A stretch of 64,000 nt of DNA. It comes from JAGVSR01 sp031413815. GTDB lineage: Bacteria; Pseudomonadota; Alphaproteobacteria; Rhizobiales; Hyphomicrobiaceae. A program made the position numbers and the translations under genes. Under the pieces are notes generated by a model that made no database searches, was not told the origin of the DNA, and saw nothing but the letters and a program-made list of their open reading frames with translations. Shown in pieces: positions 9,054 through 21,303 of the stretch. Each line of letters starts with the position of its first letter. Position 1 is the stretch's first letter. The stretch covers positions 7,119-71,118 of the forward strand of contig JANOFU010000093.1 of NCBI GenBank assembly GCA_031413815.1, given 5' to 3'.

Positions 9054-10634
9054 TCAACTCCTGCGGCGCAGGGCAGTTTTGAGCTGGCCGAGGCGGGCGG
9101 CACCGGTCACATGTGCAGTGACGAAGTAGGCGAGCGCGCCCGCGCCGATCAGCAACGCCAACGCGGAAAACCGTACGGCAATCCCACCGGACTGGGTGAG
9201 CCACGGATCGAGAGCCCGCGCCGTGACGTAGAGAACGGCGCCCATCGCGAGGCTGGACAGGACGATCATCGGCAGCGCCTTGCGCAAGCGGTCATCGGAT
9301 TGGAAGTGGTCATGAGCCTTCAGTCCGCGCCACAGCAGCAGCGCGTTCATCCAGCCGCCAATTGACGTTGCCACAGCAATGCCCAGGTGTGGCATCCAAC
9401 CCAAATGGCGGAACAAGAAGAACAACCCGATGGATCCCAACGTGTTGGCGGTGAGGCTCCACACCGCAAAGCGCATCGGCGTTTTGGTGTCCTGGCGGGC
9501 AAAGAACGCGGGCGAAAACACTTTGATCAGCACGAACGCTGGCAGGCCGAGACCAAAAATGCGCAGGGCTTCTGCGGTATACGGCGTGTCGGCGGCGGTG
9601 AACGCGCCGCGCTCGAATAGCACGCGCACGATTTCGGTCGGGATGACAAATAGCGCCACCGCTGCGGGCACTGTGAGCAGCATGGCAAACTCGAGGGACC
9701 GGTTCTGGCTGTCCATCACAGCGGTGGTATTGCCCGCGCGCAGGTGCCGTGACACGTCGGGCAACAGCACAACGCCAATCGCAATCCCGACGATGGCCAG
9801 CGGCAACTCATAGATCCGGTCGGCATAGTAGAGGTGGGACACGGCGCCGTCCTGCACCGAGGCGATCATCGTGCCGATGGCGATATTGATCTGCGTAATG
9901 CCGCCCGCGATGATGCCTGGCACGCCAAGCGACACTAGCGTTTTCATGTTGTCCGACCAGCGTGGCCAGCCGAGCTTCAGCGTCAACCCAGCACGCTTCA
10001 ATCCCCACATCAGAAGTGCGAGCTGCAGAAGCCCAGCAATGAACACGCCCCATGCCTGAATGTAGCCCGCTGCCGGTTCGCCGCGAAATCCCAGCCAGAT
10101 CGAAAACAGCATCGCTGCGGTCAGAACGAGATTGAGAACGATCGAGACCGAAGAACTCTCGACAAATTTTCCAGCTGTGTTCAGCACGCCCGACATCAGC
10201 GCGACGAGCGACATGCACAGCAGATAAGGGAACGTGATCTGCGTCAGCCGGATCGCCAACTCAAACTTGTCGGGGGTATCCGAAAACCCGGGGGCCAACG
10301 CGTACATGAGCCACGGCATGGCCAAAATGCAAAACGCCGACAACAGCACGAGGATGAATGCCAACCCCGACATCGCTTCGGAGGCGAAGGCCGTGGCAGC
10401 GTCCTTGCCGTCGCCCTCATACTTGGCGGCAAACAGCGGCACGAATGCCGAGTTGAATGCCCCTTCGCCAAACAACCGGCGGAACAGATTGGGAAAGCGG
10501 AAGGCAACATAGAACGCGTCGGCCACCGGCCCGGTGCCCAAAACGGCGGCAGCCAGAATATCCCTCAAGAATCCGAAGACCCGGCTGACCAGGGTCAGTC
10601 CGCCGACGGTCGCGAAGGCACGGTAGAGTTTCAT
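9054..10634 (-). CDS. murJ: lipid II flippase MurJ
   Basis: Polytopic inner-membrane protein (526 aa) of the MOP superfamily that moves lipid II across the membrane for peptidoglycan synthesis. The start MKLYRAFATVGGLTLVSRVFG is diagnostic of MurJ/MviN, so ATG 10634 is preferred over an upstream in-frame start at 10700. The motif NLFRRLFGEGAFNSAFVP is fully conserved, and about 13-14 membrane segments can be followed to the end. Convergent with pheA, 28 bases apart. Confidence 0.95.
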   Translation of the reverse strand: MKLYRAFATVGGLTLVSRVFGFLRDILAAAVLGTGPVADAFYVAFRFPNLFRRLFGEGAFNSAFVPLFAAKYEGDGKDAATAFASEAMSGLAFILVLLSAFCILAMPWLMYALAPGFSDTPDKFELAIRLTQITFPYLLCMSLVALMSGVLNTAGKFVESSSVSIVLNLVLTAAMLFSIWLGFRGEPAAGYIQAWGVFIAGLLQLALLMWGLKRAGLTLKLGWPRWSDNMKTLVSLGVPGIIAGGITQINIAIGTMIASVQDGAVSHLYYADRIYELPLAIVGIAIGVVLLPDVSRHLRAGNTTAVMDSQNRSLEFAMLLTVPAAVALFVIPTEIVRVLFERGAFTAADTPYTAEALRIFGLGLPAFVLIKVFSPAFFARQDTKTPMRFAVWSLTANTLGSIGLFFLFRHLGWMPHLGIAVATSIGGWMNALLLWRGLKAHDHFQSDDRLRKALPMIVLSSLAMGAVLYVTARALDPWLTQSGGIAVRFSALALLIGAGALAYFVTAHVTGAARLGQLKTALRRRS

Positions 10635-10831
10635 GATTTCAGAGGGGTACCCGTGTTTGGGCGGCACGGCAACGCCATTGCCGTCCAGGAACGGAAACAT
10701 ATTTCCGGGCCGCTGATTTTTTTCAAATTGTCAGTTTCATACCCAACGTGCCATATCAGCCACCCCCCAACCAAAGTTCTGGTACCCGTCCCGGTACAAC
10801 CATCTCCCCAGAACACTCCAACCGGACACTC

Positions 10832-11260
10832 GTGATCGATCATCGTTCTCAAGTCGGAGCACTCCCCCTCCGCCGTCAACCCGGCGGAGGCCTCGAGCTG
10901 TTGCTGGTCACGTCTCGTGAGACGCACCGTTGGGTTATCCCGAAGGGTTGGCCTTGGAGTGGCATGCCAAATCAGGAGGCCGCCGGTGCCGAGGCGATGG
11001 AAGAAGCCGGCGTCATAGGCGACATGGAGCCATCGCCGGCCGGCACCTTTGTGTACAGCAAGTGGACAGGAGACGAGGCCGTCGATCTTACTGTTTCGGT
11101 TTTCGTCATGTGGGTGAGGAGCGAGCTGCCCGATTGGCCTGAGCGCGAGCAACGCGAGCGGGCATGGTTCTCACTCGCAGAGGCCGCCTCTTTGGTCGAA
11201 GAACCGCAACTTCAATCCATCATCAGAGCGCTCGATCGCCCGCCGCAACAAGAAACTTAG
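10832..11260 (+). CDS. NUDIX hydrolase
   Basis: Small NUDIX phosphohydrolase (142 aa), closest in pattern to the diadenosine/diphosphoinositol polyphosphate group: 'HRWVIPKGWPW' leads into the Nudix helix, with the metal-binding core EAMEEAG. The substrate is unknown. GTG 10832 is chosen because homology-like sequence begins right after it. A further in-frame GTG at 10748 would add 28 proline-rich residues without ribosome-site support. The stop overlaps the convergent glnD stop by four bases. Confidence 0.82.
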   Translation: MIDHRSQVGALPLRRQPGGGLELLLVTSRETHRWVIPKGWPWSGMPNQEAAGAEAMEEAGVIGDMEPSPAGTFVYSKWTGDEAVDLTVSVFVMWVRSELPDWPEREQRERAWFSLAEAASLVEEPQLQSIIRALDRPPQQET

Positions 11261-14043
11261 TTGGGCTGGCCCAATTGCAAGTCCAGTGACACCGGCTCGC
11301 TGAGTGCCTTCGCGATTGTTTCCCGGATTTTCTTCTGGCGCACGTCATCGACGACTTTCTTGCCCGTCAAGTCGGTGACATAGAAGACGTCGACAGCCTT
11401 TTCGCCGAACGTGGTAATGTGCGCCGACGCGATATCAAGCGACAGATCCGACAACGAACTGGTGAGATCATACAGCAACCCGGTGCGGTCGCGGCCAGAA
11501 ACCTCGATGACCGTGAAGCGATCCGACAGCGCGTTGTTGACAATGACTTCGGGCTCGACCGTGAACGCATCAAGCCGCGCCGCCGAAGGTCTGCGCTTCT
11601 CCAACAGCGTCTTCAGACGGACTTCGCCGTGCAAGAGCCGGTCGATCGTGTCGGCGATCCGCTTGGCGCGGCGCTGCTCGTCGGCATCTTCGGGGAACTC
11701 GCGAGCCAGCAAGAACGTGTCGAGGGCAAATCCGTCGCGCGTCGTCGTGATGTGTGCTCCGACAATGTTGGCGCCGTTGGCCGCGCAGGCGCCAGCAAAG
11801 AGCGCCAGCAGCCGCGCGTGGTTGGGCGCGAAGACCGTCAATTCAGTGATCGCGGTAAACGCGTCCGTGGTGGCTTCCGCCGCAAGTTTGCGGCCGTCTT
11901 GCTCGGCACGCTGAATGAGGCGCGCTTGGTACACTTGTTTCTTGGGATCGATGCGCAGCCAGTAATCGGGATAGTGGCGTTCGACGAAGCGCTCGATCTC
12001 GCCGGACGGCCAGTCCTTGAGCGAGGCGCGAAGTGCGTCCTGCGCTTCGGCAACGAGCTGGCGCCGCTCAACTTGCGTGTGGCCGCCAGCCACCAGGGGT
12101 TCCGTTTCGTAGTATAGCGTGCGCAACAGCTGACCTTTCCAGCCGTTCCAAACACCCGGGCCGACGGCACGGATGTCGGCCACTGTCAGCAACAGCAGAA
12201 GCTTCAACCGCTCGGGACTTTGGACAATGTTGGCAAAGTCGCGCACCGTCTTCGGATCGGTGATGTCACGGCTTTGCGCGATGTTGCTCATGGTCAAGTG
12301 CTGCTCAATGAGCCAGGCGACCGTTTCCGTCTCGGCGGCTGACAGCCCCAGCCGCGGGCACAGCTCGCGCGCGATCCCGGCGCCAACGATCGAATGATCT
12401 TCTATGCGGCCCTTGCCGATATCGTGCAGGAACGCTGCCACGTAAAGCGCGCGGCGGTTCTGGATCGATTTAACGATCTCGCTCGACAGCGGCAACTCCG
12501 CGAGCGCTTCGCCGTGTTCGATATCCGACAGCATGGCGACGGTGCGGATCAGGTGCTCATCGACCGTGAAGTGGTGATACATATTGAACTGCATCATCGC
12601 CACAACGCGGCCAAACTCCGGAATAAAGCGGCCCAGGACACCGGCTTCGTTCATGCGCCGCAAGGTGTTCGCAGGATTAGCCTGGCCGGTCAGAAGTTCC
12701 AGAAAAATCCGGTTGGCTTCCGGATCGGCACGCAACGTGTCGTCGATCAGCCGGTGGGCCTGACGCAACAGCCGGATGGCGTCGGGATGCAGGAACGCGT
12801 TGGTGTGCTCTGCCTGAGCAAAAAAGCGGATGAGATTGACAGGGTCGCGTTTGAACACCTCTTTGTCCGCGACATTGAGCCGATCGTTCTCAATGCGGAA
12901 ATCCGTCATCTGACGCACTTGGCGCCGCATCGTCCAGGTCGACGGATTGAGCAGGCGCCCCAGTCCTGGTGACGTTTTCGCCTGCTGCATTTCTAACGCC
13001 GCACACAGGATCGTTGTGAGATCGCCGACATCCTTGATGACCAAAAAGTAGTGCTTCATGAACCGCTCGACGGCGCGCATGCCGGTCTGGCTGCGGTAGC
13101 CCAGGCGCTCAGCCATGACCGGTTGCAGTTCAAACGTCAGGCGTTCTTCAGCGCGTCCTGTCATGAAGTGCAAATGGCAGCGCACGCTCCACAGGAAGTC
13201 TTCGGACTTGCGGAACGTTTGAAATTCCTCGGGCGTGAAGATCCCCGCGTCCACCGTTGGCGGGCCGACTTCTTGTCCAAACAGATACTTCGACAGCCAA
13301 TGAAGCGTGTGGAGGTCGCGCAGGCCACCTTTGCCATCTTTCACATTGGGCTCAACCTTGTAGCGCGCTTCGCCCGCGCGGCGGTGGCGCTCATCGCGCT
13401 CGGCCATCTTGGCGTCGATGAAGGCGCGTGCGGTTCCCGCGTAAACTTCCTTGCGCAGCCGGTCTGTCAGTTCGGCGAACAATTGCGCGTCGCCGTGCAC
13501 CTGCCAGATGTCGAGCAGCGATGTCCGGATCGTCATATCTCCATTCGCCATCTTGAGGCATTGATCAACTGTGCGCGTGGCGTGTCCGACTTTGAAGCCC
13601 AGGTCCCACAGCACATAGAGAATGTATTCCGCAACGCTCTCGCCCCACGGGGTTTGCTTGTAGGGCAGTAGGAACAGCAGATCGATGTCCGAACCTGGCG
13701 CCAGCAAGCCGCGGCCGTAGCCGCCCGTGGCGACAATTGCCATACGCTCGGCATCAGACGGGTTCGTGGCGCGGTAGACGTGCGCGGCGGTATAATCAAA
13801 AAGCAGCGCGATCAGTTCGTCCTGGAACCGGGCAAGACCGTGTGCGCACTTGCGGCCCTTGCCGTCAGCTTCCAATTGCGCCCGCGCTTCAGCCCGTGCC
13901 GATTTGACCAGCGCCTTCAGCCGGTCAACAACGGCGGGACGCGCGTCGGTGGCCGTGCCGTGGGCATTGAACAGGGCCGACATCTCGATCCGAAGCTCCT
14001 TCGGATCGAAATACGGCGCGGCGCGGAAGGTTGGTTTGTCCAT
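11257..14043 (-). CDS. glnD: [protein-PII] uridylyltransferase / uridylyl-removing enzyme
   Basis: Bifunctional nitrogen sensor (928 aa) that uridylylates PII when glutamine is low and removes UMP when it is high. Order of domains: nucleotidyltransferase with GSDIDLLFLLP (about residue 117), GlnD linker domain, HD domain with HDIGKG (about 540), and two C-terminal ACT domains (about 735-800 and 845-920) that bind glutamine. Length fits the family. mutS lies 110 bases upstream in the same direction, an order seen in many Hyphomicrobiales. Confidence 0.96.
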   Translation of the reverse strand: MDKPTFRAAPYFDPKELRIEMSALFNAHGTATDARPAVVDRLKALVKSARAEARAQLEADGKGRKCAHGLARFQDELIALLFDYTAAHVYRATNPSDAERMAIVATGGYGRGLLAPGSDIDLLFLLPYKQTPWGESVAEYILYVLWDLGFKVGHATRTVDQCLKMANGDMTIRTSLLDIWQVHGDAQLFAELTDRLRKEVYAGTARAFIDAKMAERDERHRRAGEARYKVEPNVKDGKGGLRDLHTLHWLSKYLFGQEVGPPTVDAGIFTPEEFQTFRKSEDFLWSVRCHLHFMTGRAEERLTFELQPVMAERLGYRSQTGMRAVERFMKHYFLVIKDVGDLTTILCAALEMQQAKTSPGLGRLLNPSTWTMRRQVRQMTDFRIENDRLNVADKEVFKRDPVNLIRFFAQAEHTNAFLHPDAIRLLRQAHRLIDDTLRADPEANRIFLELLTGQANPANTLRRMNEAGVLGRFIPEFGRVVAMMQFNMYHHFTVDEHLIRTVAMLSDIEHGEALAELPLSSEIVKSIQNRRALYVAAFLHDIGKGRIEDHSIVGAGIARELCPRLGLSAAETETVAWLIEQHLTMSNIAQSRDITDPKTVRDFANIVQSPERLKLLLLLTVADIRAVGPGVWNGWKGQLLRTLYYETEPLVAGGHTQVERRQLVAEAQDALRASLKDWPSGEIERFVERHYPDYWLRIDPKKQVYQARLIQRAEQDGRKLAAEATTDAFTAITELTVFAPNHARLLALFAGACAANGANIVGAHITTTRDGFALDTFLLAREFPEDADEQRRAKRIADTIDRLLHGEVRLKTLLEKRRPSAARLDAFTVEPEVIVNNALSDRFTVIEVSGRDRTGLLYDLTSSLSDLSLDIASAHITTFGEKAVDVFYVTDLTGKKVVDDVRQKKIRETIAKALSEPVSLDLQLGQPN

Positions 14044-14153
14044 GGGCTAGATTTACGGGAAGCCGCTGATCCTGGCCAGCGCCTGGGGGGCGGCTATCAA
14101 CCGCGCCATGCGTTGAATGGGGCAGACCCCACTTACGAGACGCTATCTGTTCG

Positions 14154-17036
<2,883 letters not shown>

Positions 17037-17100
17037 CCGTGTCCCGCCAACGCATAGCGCGTTGTGGCAGCATTGCAAATTGGCAGCAGTAGGAAGCGGC

Positions 17101-17850
17101 CTATATGCAGCGGCCGCCATCGACTTCGATTGCAATGCCGGTGATGAAGGCCGACGCGGGATCGGCAAGGAACAGCGCGGCATTGGCAATGTCAGAGGGC
17201 TTTGAGAACCGCCCTAACGGAATCCCGGCGGTAAACTTGGCCCGGTTTTCGGGCGTGTCGGACATTCCCATAAATTGTTCGATCATGCCGGTTTCGCCGA
17301 TAACGGGGTTGATGGCGTTTACGCGGATGTTCTTCGCCGCCAGCTCTGCCGCCATGGATTTCGTCAACGTCAGGGCTGCACCCTTCGAGCCGTTGTACCA
17401 TGTGAGACCAGGGCGCGGGCGCAGGCCGGCGGTTGAAGCCGTCGTGATGATCGAGCCACCGCCGCGCTTCTCCATTTCCGGCACTGCGGCGAGTGTTGTC
17501 AGGTAGATCGACTTCACATTGACGGCGTAGATGCGGTCGAAGTCGGCTTCGGTGACAGTCATCAGCGATTGGTTGGTATGCGTGACGCCAGCATTATTGA
17601 CGAGAATATCTAGCCCGCCAAACACCTTCACACATGCGGCGGCCATGGCGTCGACGTCGGCCTTCTTTGACACGTCGCAGGTGAAGGGAACGGCCGCTTC
17701 ACCAATGGCGCTGGCTGTCGATGCTGCGGCCGTTGTGTTGAGATCGGCGATCATGACGCAAGCGCCTTCGCGCGCAAACCCCTCCGCAATGCCGCGGCCA
17801 AAGCCTGACGCACCGCCCGTCACGATGGCAACTTTACCAGCAAGTCTCAC
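17101..17850 (-). CDS. SDR family oxidoreductase
   Basis: Classical short-chain dehydrogenase/reductase (249 aa) with cofactor motif TGGASGFGRG, structural NNAG and catalytic Tyr/Lys in WYNGSKGA. The C-terminal INPVIGETGM and ITGIAIEVDGG segments resemble glucose/3-oxoacyl-type SDRs; the substrate is not evident. GTG 17850 is taken as start because GGAGA lies eight bases before it and it gives the standard SDR length; an upstream start at 17916 would add 22 unrelated residues. Divergent from trpS. Confidence 0.88.
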   Translation of the reverse strand: MRLAGKVAIVTGGASGFGRGIAEGFAREGACVMIADLNTTAAASTASAIGEAAVPFTCDVSKKADVDAMAAACVKVFGGLDILVNNAGVTHTNQSLMTVTEADFDRIYAVNVKSIYLTTLAAVPEMEKRGGGSIITTASTAGLRPRPGLTWYNGSKGAALTLTKSMAAELAAKNIRVNAINPVIGETGMIEQFMGMSDTPENRAKFTAGIPLGRFSKPSDIANAALFLADPASAFITGIAIEVDGGRCI

Positions 17851-18147
17851 GATATCAGTCTCCAAGAAGCCACTTGTGTATTCCTGTGCCGCCAGGAGAC
17901 ACCCGCACACACCCACCGGTCCGGCATACCACTCTCAGACTTCTATTTCTCCCGGCGTTCGTAAATCGTACCCCGCCAGCCGTAGAAATTTTGCAATCGC
18001 AACCCACGGGTAGTGGGTATGCCGGTATGAGCCAGACAATGAGCTGTCTCAAGCGCCGATCGAAGTCGAATTAGCGGTCCCGGTGCATCGGCTTGCGCTT
18101 GGCCCCCGGCCACGCCATAACGCGCAGCCACTCCAAGGACACCACCA

Positions 18148-19185
18148 ATGACACCCAAGACGCGCGTTTTTTCCGGCATGCAGCCGACCGGGAGCTTGCA
18201 CCTCGGCAATTACCTCGGCGCCATGATCAACTGGATTAAGATGCAGGATGAACACGAGTGCATCTATTGCGTCGTCGATCTGCATGCGATCACCGTCTGG
18301 CAGGACCCGGCGGAACTGCGCACCGCCATCCGGCAAGTGACGGCCGCCTACATTGCGGCGGGCCTGGATCCCAAGAAAAGCATACTGTTCAACCAGAGCC
18401 AGGTGCCCGAGCACGCGGAGCTGGCATGGGTATTCAACTGCGTTGCGCGCCTCGGCTGGTTGAACCGCATGACGCAATTCAAAGAGAAGGCCGGCAAGGA
18501 CAAGGAACAGGCCTCCGTGGGGCTTTATGCCTATCCCAACCTGATGGCCGCCGACATTCTCGCCTATCGCGCCACGCATGTTCCCGTCGGCGAAGATCAG
18601 AAGCAGCATTTGGAGTTGGCGCGCGACATTGCGCAGAAGTTCAACAACGACTTTCGCAAGGAGATCGAAGCGGCTGGCCATGCGGACGGGATCTTTTTCC
18701 CGCAACCTGAGCCCGTTATCACGGGGCCTGCAACGCGCGTCATGAGCCTGCGCGACGGCACCAAGAAGATGTCGAAGTCTGACCCCTCAGATCTATCACG
18801 CATCAATCTGACCGACGACGCCGATGTGGTTGCCAACAAGATCAAGAAGGCTAAGACCGATCCCGAACCGCTGCCGGGCGACGAAAAGGGTTTCGAGGGC
18901 CGGCCCGAGGCGCAGAATCTCGTTGGCATTTATGCAGCGCTTATTGGCACCACGGCAGCCGCCGTGCTGTCAGATTTCGGCGGCCAGCAATTCTCCGATT
19001 TCAAGAAGGCGCTCGCCGAAGTGGCGACTGAACGGCTCGGCAAGATCGGAGATGAGGCCAAACGACTGTCAGCGGATATGGCCTATATCGACAGCGTTTT
19101 GGCCGATGGTGCGGCCCGCGCGCGCGCCATCGCCACGCCGATCATGAATGATGTGAAGGATATTGTGGGGTTGCTCCGATCGTAG
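18148..19185 (+). CDS. trpS: tryptophanyl-tRNA synthetase
   Basis: Class I aminoacyl-tRNA synthetase (345 aa). The HIGH-type motif is in PTGSLHLGNYLGA near the N-terminus and the KMSKS motif is in GTKKMSKSDPSD (about residue 208). Length and flanking motifs are normal for bacterial TrpRS. The intergenic space to the divergent SDR gene (17851-18147) shows no attenuator or T-box. An inverted heptamer repeat begins four bases after the stop. Confidence 0.96.
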   Translation: MTPKTRVFSGMQPTGSLHLGNYLGAMINWIKMQDEHECIYCVVDLHAITVWQDPAELRTAIRQVTAAYIAAGLDPKKSILFNQSQVPEHAELAWVFNCVARLGWLNRMTQFKEKAGKDKEQASVGLYAYPNLMAADILAYRATHVPVGEDQKQHLELARDIAQKFNNDFRKEIEAAGHADGIFFPQPEPVITGPATRVMSLRDGTKKMSKSDPSDLSRINLTDDADVVANKIKKAKTDPEPLPGDEKGFEGRPEAQNLVGIYAALIGTTAAAVLSDFGGQQFSDFKKALAEVATERLGKIGDEAKRLSADMAYIDSVLADGAARARAIATPIMNDVKDIVGLLRS

Positions 19186-19188
19186 GTG

Positions 19189-19260
19189 GGGCAGTAGGCA
19201 GTGGGCAGTGGGCAGTCAGATCAGAATCGAGTTCACCCCACTGCCTACTGCCCACTGCCT
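19189..19260 (+). repeat. inverted arrays of a 7-base repeat (RGGCAGT)
   Basis: The left arm (19189-19216) is four exact tandem heptamers GGGCAGT, AGGCAGT, GGGCAGT, GGGCAGT. The right arm (19240-19260), read on the minus strand, is AGGCAGT, GGGCAGT, AGGCAGT, followed by GGGG. Within them a 17-bp perfect inverted repeat pairs 19189-19205 with 19237-19253. Only about 20 unrelated bases separate the arrays. The layout matches the heptamer-bracketed element at 40322-40762, but without a gene inside. As RNA it could form a strong hairpin after trpS, but no T tract follows. Confidence 0.85.
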
Positions 19261-19308
19261 GTGTCTCCACCCTTGCCGCCATCCCGGCCCCATGGCAGCA
19301 TCCCATCC

Positions 19309-19818
19309 ATGTCCACGACCAAAAAGCGCCGGTCCTTCGAGGCTGGCCACGCGCGCAAGTTCCTGCTCGTCGTTGACGACAGCACGGAAGTCGAAAGCGC
19401 GTTGTATTACGCGGCCAGCCGCATCCTGCATTCGACCGGCTCGCTCCTCATGCTCTACGTGATCGAGCCGCAGGAGTATCAGCACTGGGCGGGCGTCAGG
19501 CAGGTGCAACTCGAAGAAGAGACAAGCAAGGCCCGCGCGCTGTTTCGTCTGTTCCGCCGCAAGCTGCATCTGGTTGGCTTCGAGAATATCCCGGCCGAGG
19601 AGGTTATCCGCGAGGGCAACAAGGCCGATGAAATCCTCAAAATGATCGAAGAGGACGAAGACGTCGCCATTCTCGTGCTCGGCGCCTCGACCGACCCCAA
19701 GGGCCCCGGCCCGCTCGTTTCGACGCTGGCCGTTGGCAAGGCCGCCGGTGCCTTCCCGATCCCGATCACGATTGTGCCCGGCAATCTGGCGCTCGACGAT
19801 ATTCTGACGATGGCGTGA
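19309..19818 (+). CDS. universal stress protein (UspA family)
   Basis: Single-domain Usp protein (169 aa) with the alpha/beta nucleotide-binding fold. The N-terminal strand is 'KFLLVVDDSTEVESAL' and the phosphate-binding glycine motif is GASTDPKGPGPLVS near the C-terminus, as in the ATP-binding branch. ATG 19309 is preferred to an upstream in-frame start at 19201, which lies inside the heptamer repeat. It sits between trpS and nfu in other Hyphomicrobiales as well (recalled, not checked); here an ATPase gene separates it from nfu. Confidence 0.85.
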   Translation: MSTTKKRRSFEAGHARKFLLVVDDSTEVESALYYAASRILHSTGSLLMLYVIEPQEYQHWAGVRQVQLEEETSKARALFRLFRRKLHLVGFENIPAEEVIREGNKADEILKMIEEDEDVAILVLGASTDPKGPGPLVSTLAVGKAAGAFPIPITIVPGNLALDDILTMA

Positions 19819-19856
19819 CGGCGGGTAGGTAGTTCGACAATGCGTTAGCAAAAGCT

Positions 19857-21065
19857 CTAGGTACGATTGCGCTTCGTTTTCTTTTTGGGCAGCTCCGGCA
19901 TGACGCGTTTCATGTACTGATCGAAAAGGGGAACGGTGAATGCCGTGTCACCGTGTTGCGGGCTGTAGATCATCCCTTTGCGGATAAGACCACCTCTGAG
20001 AGGGGCGCTGCTCTCAACGAGCACACCAAGTGTCGCTGCAATATCGCCGGATCGGTGCGGCCCAGGGCCAAGTTCTGCCATCGCGCGAAGATAGTCCTTT
20101 TCGCGAGGTGTGAGTCGATCAAAGCGCACGCGAAAAAAGCTGTCGTCTAAACTCGCTGTCGCATCGGTCGTTGCTGCAATTGCATCGCGTTCATCGATTG
20201 GAGATTGGTCTGCAATATTCCACGCATGGTATCCCCACTCTTGAAGAAAGTAAGGATAGCCTTGTGTAACCCGCACTATTTCGTCTAGTGCTTGCCGGGT
20301 GAACTTTACCCCCACTTTATTGGCTGGCCCTTCGATAGCAGCCTTTGCATCACTGTTCTCAAGTGGTCCTATTTTTGGGAAATCGAACAACCGCTCGGCG
20401 TAAGATTTGGATGCCCCCATTTGGCCGAACAACTGAGGCAATCCCGCTCCTACTAGGAGGACGGGAAGCGCCTTTTGCGCGACACGATGGACGGCCATTA
20501 TGAGTGCACTCAACTCTTCTTCGCTGAGATACTGAAGCTCATCGATGGTGACAACCACGGTCTTGCTTCTGGACTTGGCGGCATCGCCCACGGCAAGTAG
20601 CAATGCAGTGAGATCAGATTCGAGGTCACCGCTATCAGCTGAACCCTTTTCGGAGGGTAGACTGAGCCCGATGTCGATGTCGCCATATTTGACCTTCACT
20701 GAACCCACGAAACTCTTTAGAACACGAAGAGCCCGTTTGGTCGCATCGGTTGCGTTGGCCATTTTATCGAGCGACAAAAGCAGGCCCCTTAAGCCTGGAA
20801 CCAAGAGCTCAGGAAGTGATTTGCCATCATGGGCTTCGATATGGAGAGAAATGCATTGCAGCTGCCCGGCAATGAGTTGGACTTCATTTAGGAGAACCGT
20901 CTTTCCGACGCCACGAAGACCAATAAATATTACGCTCTTCGCTGATCGATTGTTTTGCACGCGAAGGATCGTAATCTTGGCTTTCTTCAGGACTTCATCC
21001 CGTCCTGCTAGCTCTGGTGGCCGCGTTCCGGCCCCTGGCGCATAAGGGTTTTCTGCTTCATCCAT
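19857..21065 (-). CDS. AAA+ ATPase with C-terminal winged helix
   Basis: Standalone P-loop ATPase (402 aa) of the STAND/Orc1-like type. After an N-terminal ENPYAPGAGTRPPELAGRD lead it has Walker A GLRGVGKT (about residues 53-60), a Walker B-like segment with TIDELQYLS (about 170), a sensor region LLVGAGLPQL, and a GYPYFLQ motif typical of this family. A C-terminal region (about 320-395, from LTPREKDYLRAMAELGP) looks like a winged-helix DNA-binding domain. The biological role is not known to me. It interrupts an otherwise plus-strand run, its codon use is less GC-rich than its neighbours, and it has its own promoter and palindrome, all suggesting acquisition by transfer. ATG 21065 chosen; an upstream in-frame start at 21182 would read through the promoter. 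Confidence 0.8.
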   Translation of the reverse strand: MDEAENPYAPGAGTRPPELAGRDEVLKKAKITILRVQNNRSAKSVIFIGLRGVGKTVLLNEVQLIAGQLQCISLHIEAHDGKSLPELLVPGLRGLLLSLDKMANATDATKRALRVLKSFVGSVKVKYGDIDIGLSLPSEKGSADSGDLESDLTALLLAVGDAAKSRSKTVVVTIDELQYLSEEELSALIMAVHRVAQKALPVLLVGAGLPQLFGQMGASKSYAERLFDFPKIGPLENSDAKAAIEGPANKVGVKFTRQALDEIVRVTQGYPYFLQEWGYHAWNIADQSPIDERDAIAATTDATASLDDSFFRVRFDRLTPREKDYLRAMAELGPGPHRSGDIAATLGVLVESSAPLRGGLIRKGMIYSPQHGDTAFTVPLFDQYMKRVMPELPKKKTKRNRT

Positions 21066-21080
21066 TTGTAGCGATCTTTC

Positions 21081-21126
21081 AGACCTTACCAATCTTATCT
21101 TTTTAATAATAAGATACATAAGGTCT
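21081..21126 (-). promoter_or_regulatory. large inverted repeat (candidate operator) at the ATPase promoter
   Basis: The arms AGACCTTACCAATCTTAT (21081-21098) and its near-complement at 21109-21126 match at 15 of 18 positions, with a 10-base AT-rich centre. The site lies 16 bases upstream of the ATPase start codon and covers the predicted -10 box and the whole -35/-10 spacer. This symmetry suits a dimeric repressor. The gene's own winged-helix protein is the only nearby candidate binder; that link is inference. Confidence 0.65.
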
Positions 21127-21131
21127 GTCAA
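21103..21131 (-). promoter_or_regulatory. sigma-70-like promoter of the AAA+ ATPase gene
   Basis: On the minus strand a perfect TTGACA (21131-21126) is followed after exactly 17 bases by TATTAA (21108-21103). This is a much better housekeeping promoter than is typical for this GC-rich window. It lies about 38 bases before the ATPase ATG, inside the inverted repeat described above. Confidence 0.65.
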
Positions 21132-21303
21132 GCTGACTTGGGCTGATACAATACTTGCCGCTGTGAGCGCGTACCGCTGCAACTTCGAACCAACAACAAT
21201 GGCTCGCTGCGATTACGGGCCACCCAGCCCCTCGACAATCCGGGCGGCGCGGCCTATGTAGTCTGGAAGAATTCTAAACTTGCCCCGTCAGGAGGCCTGA
21301 ACC

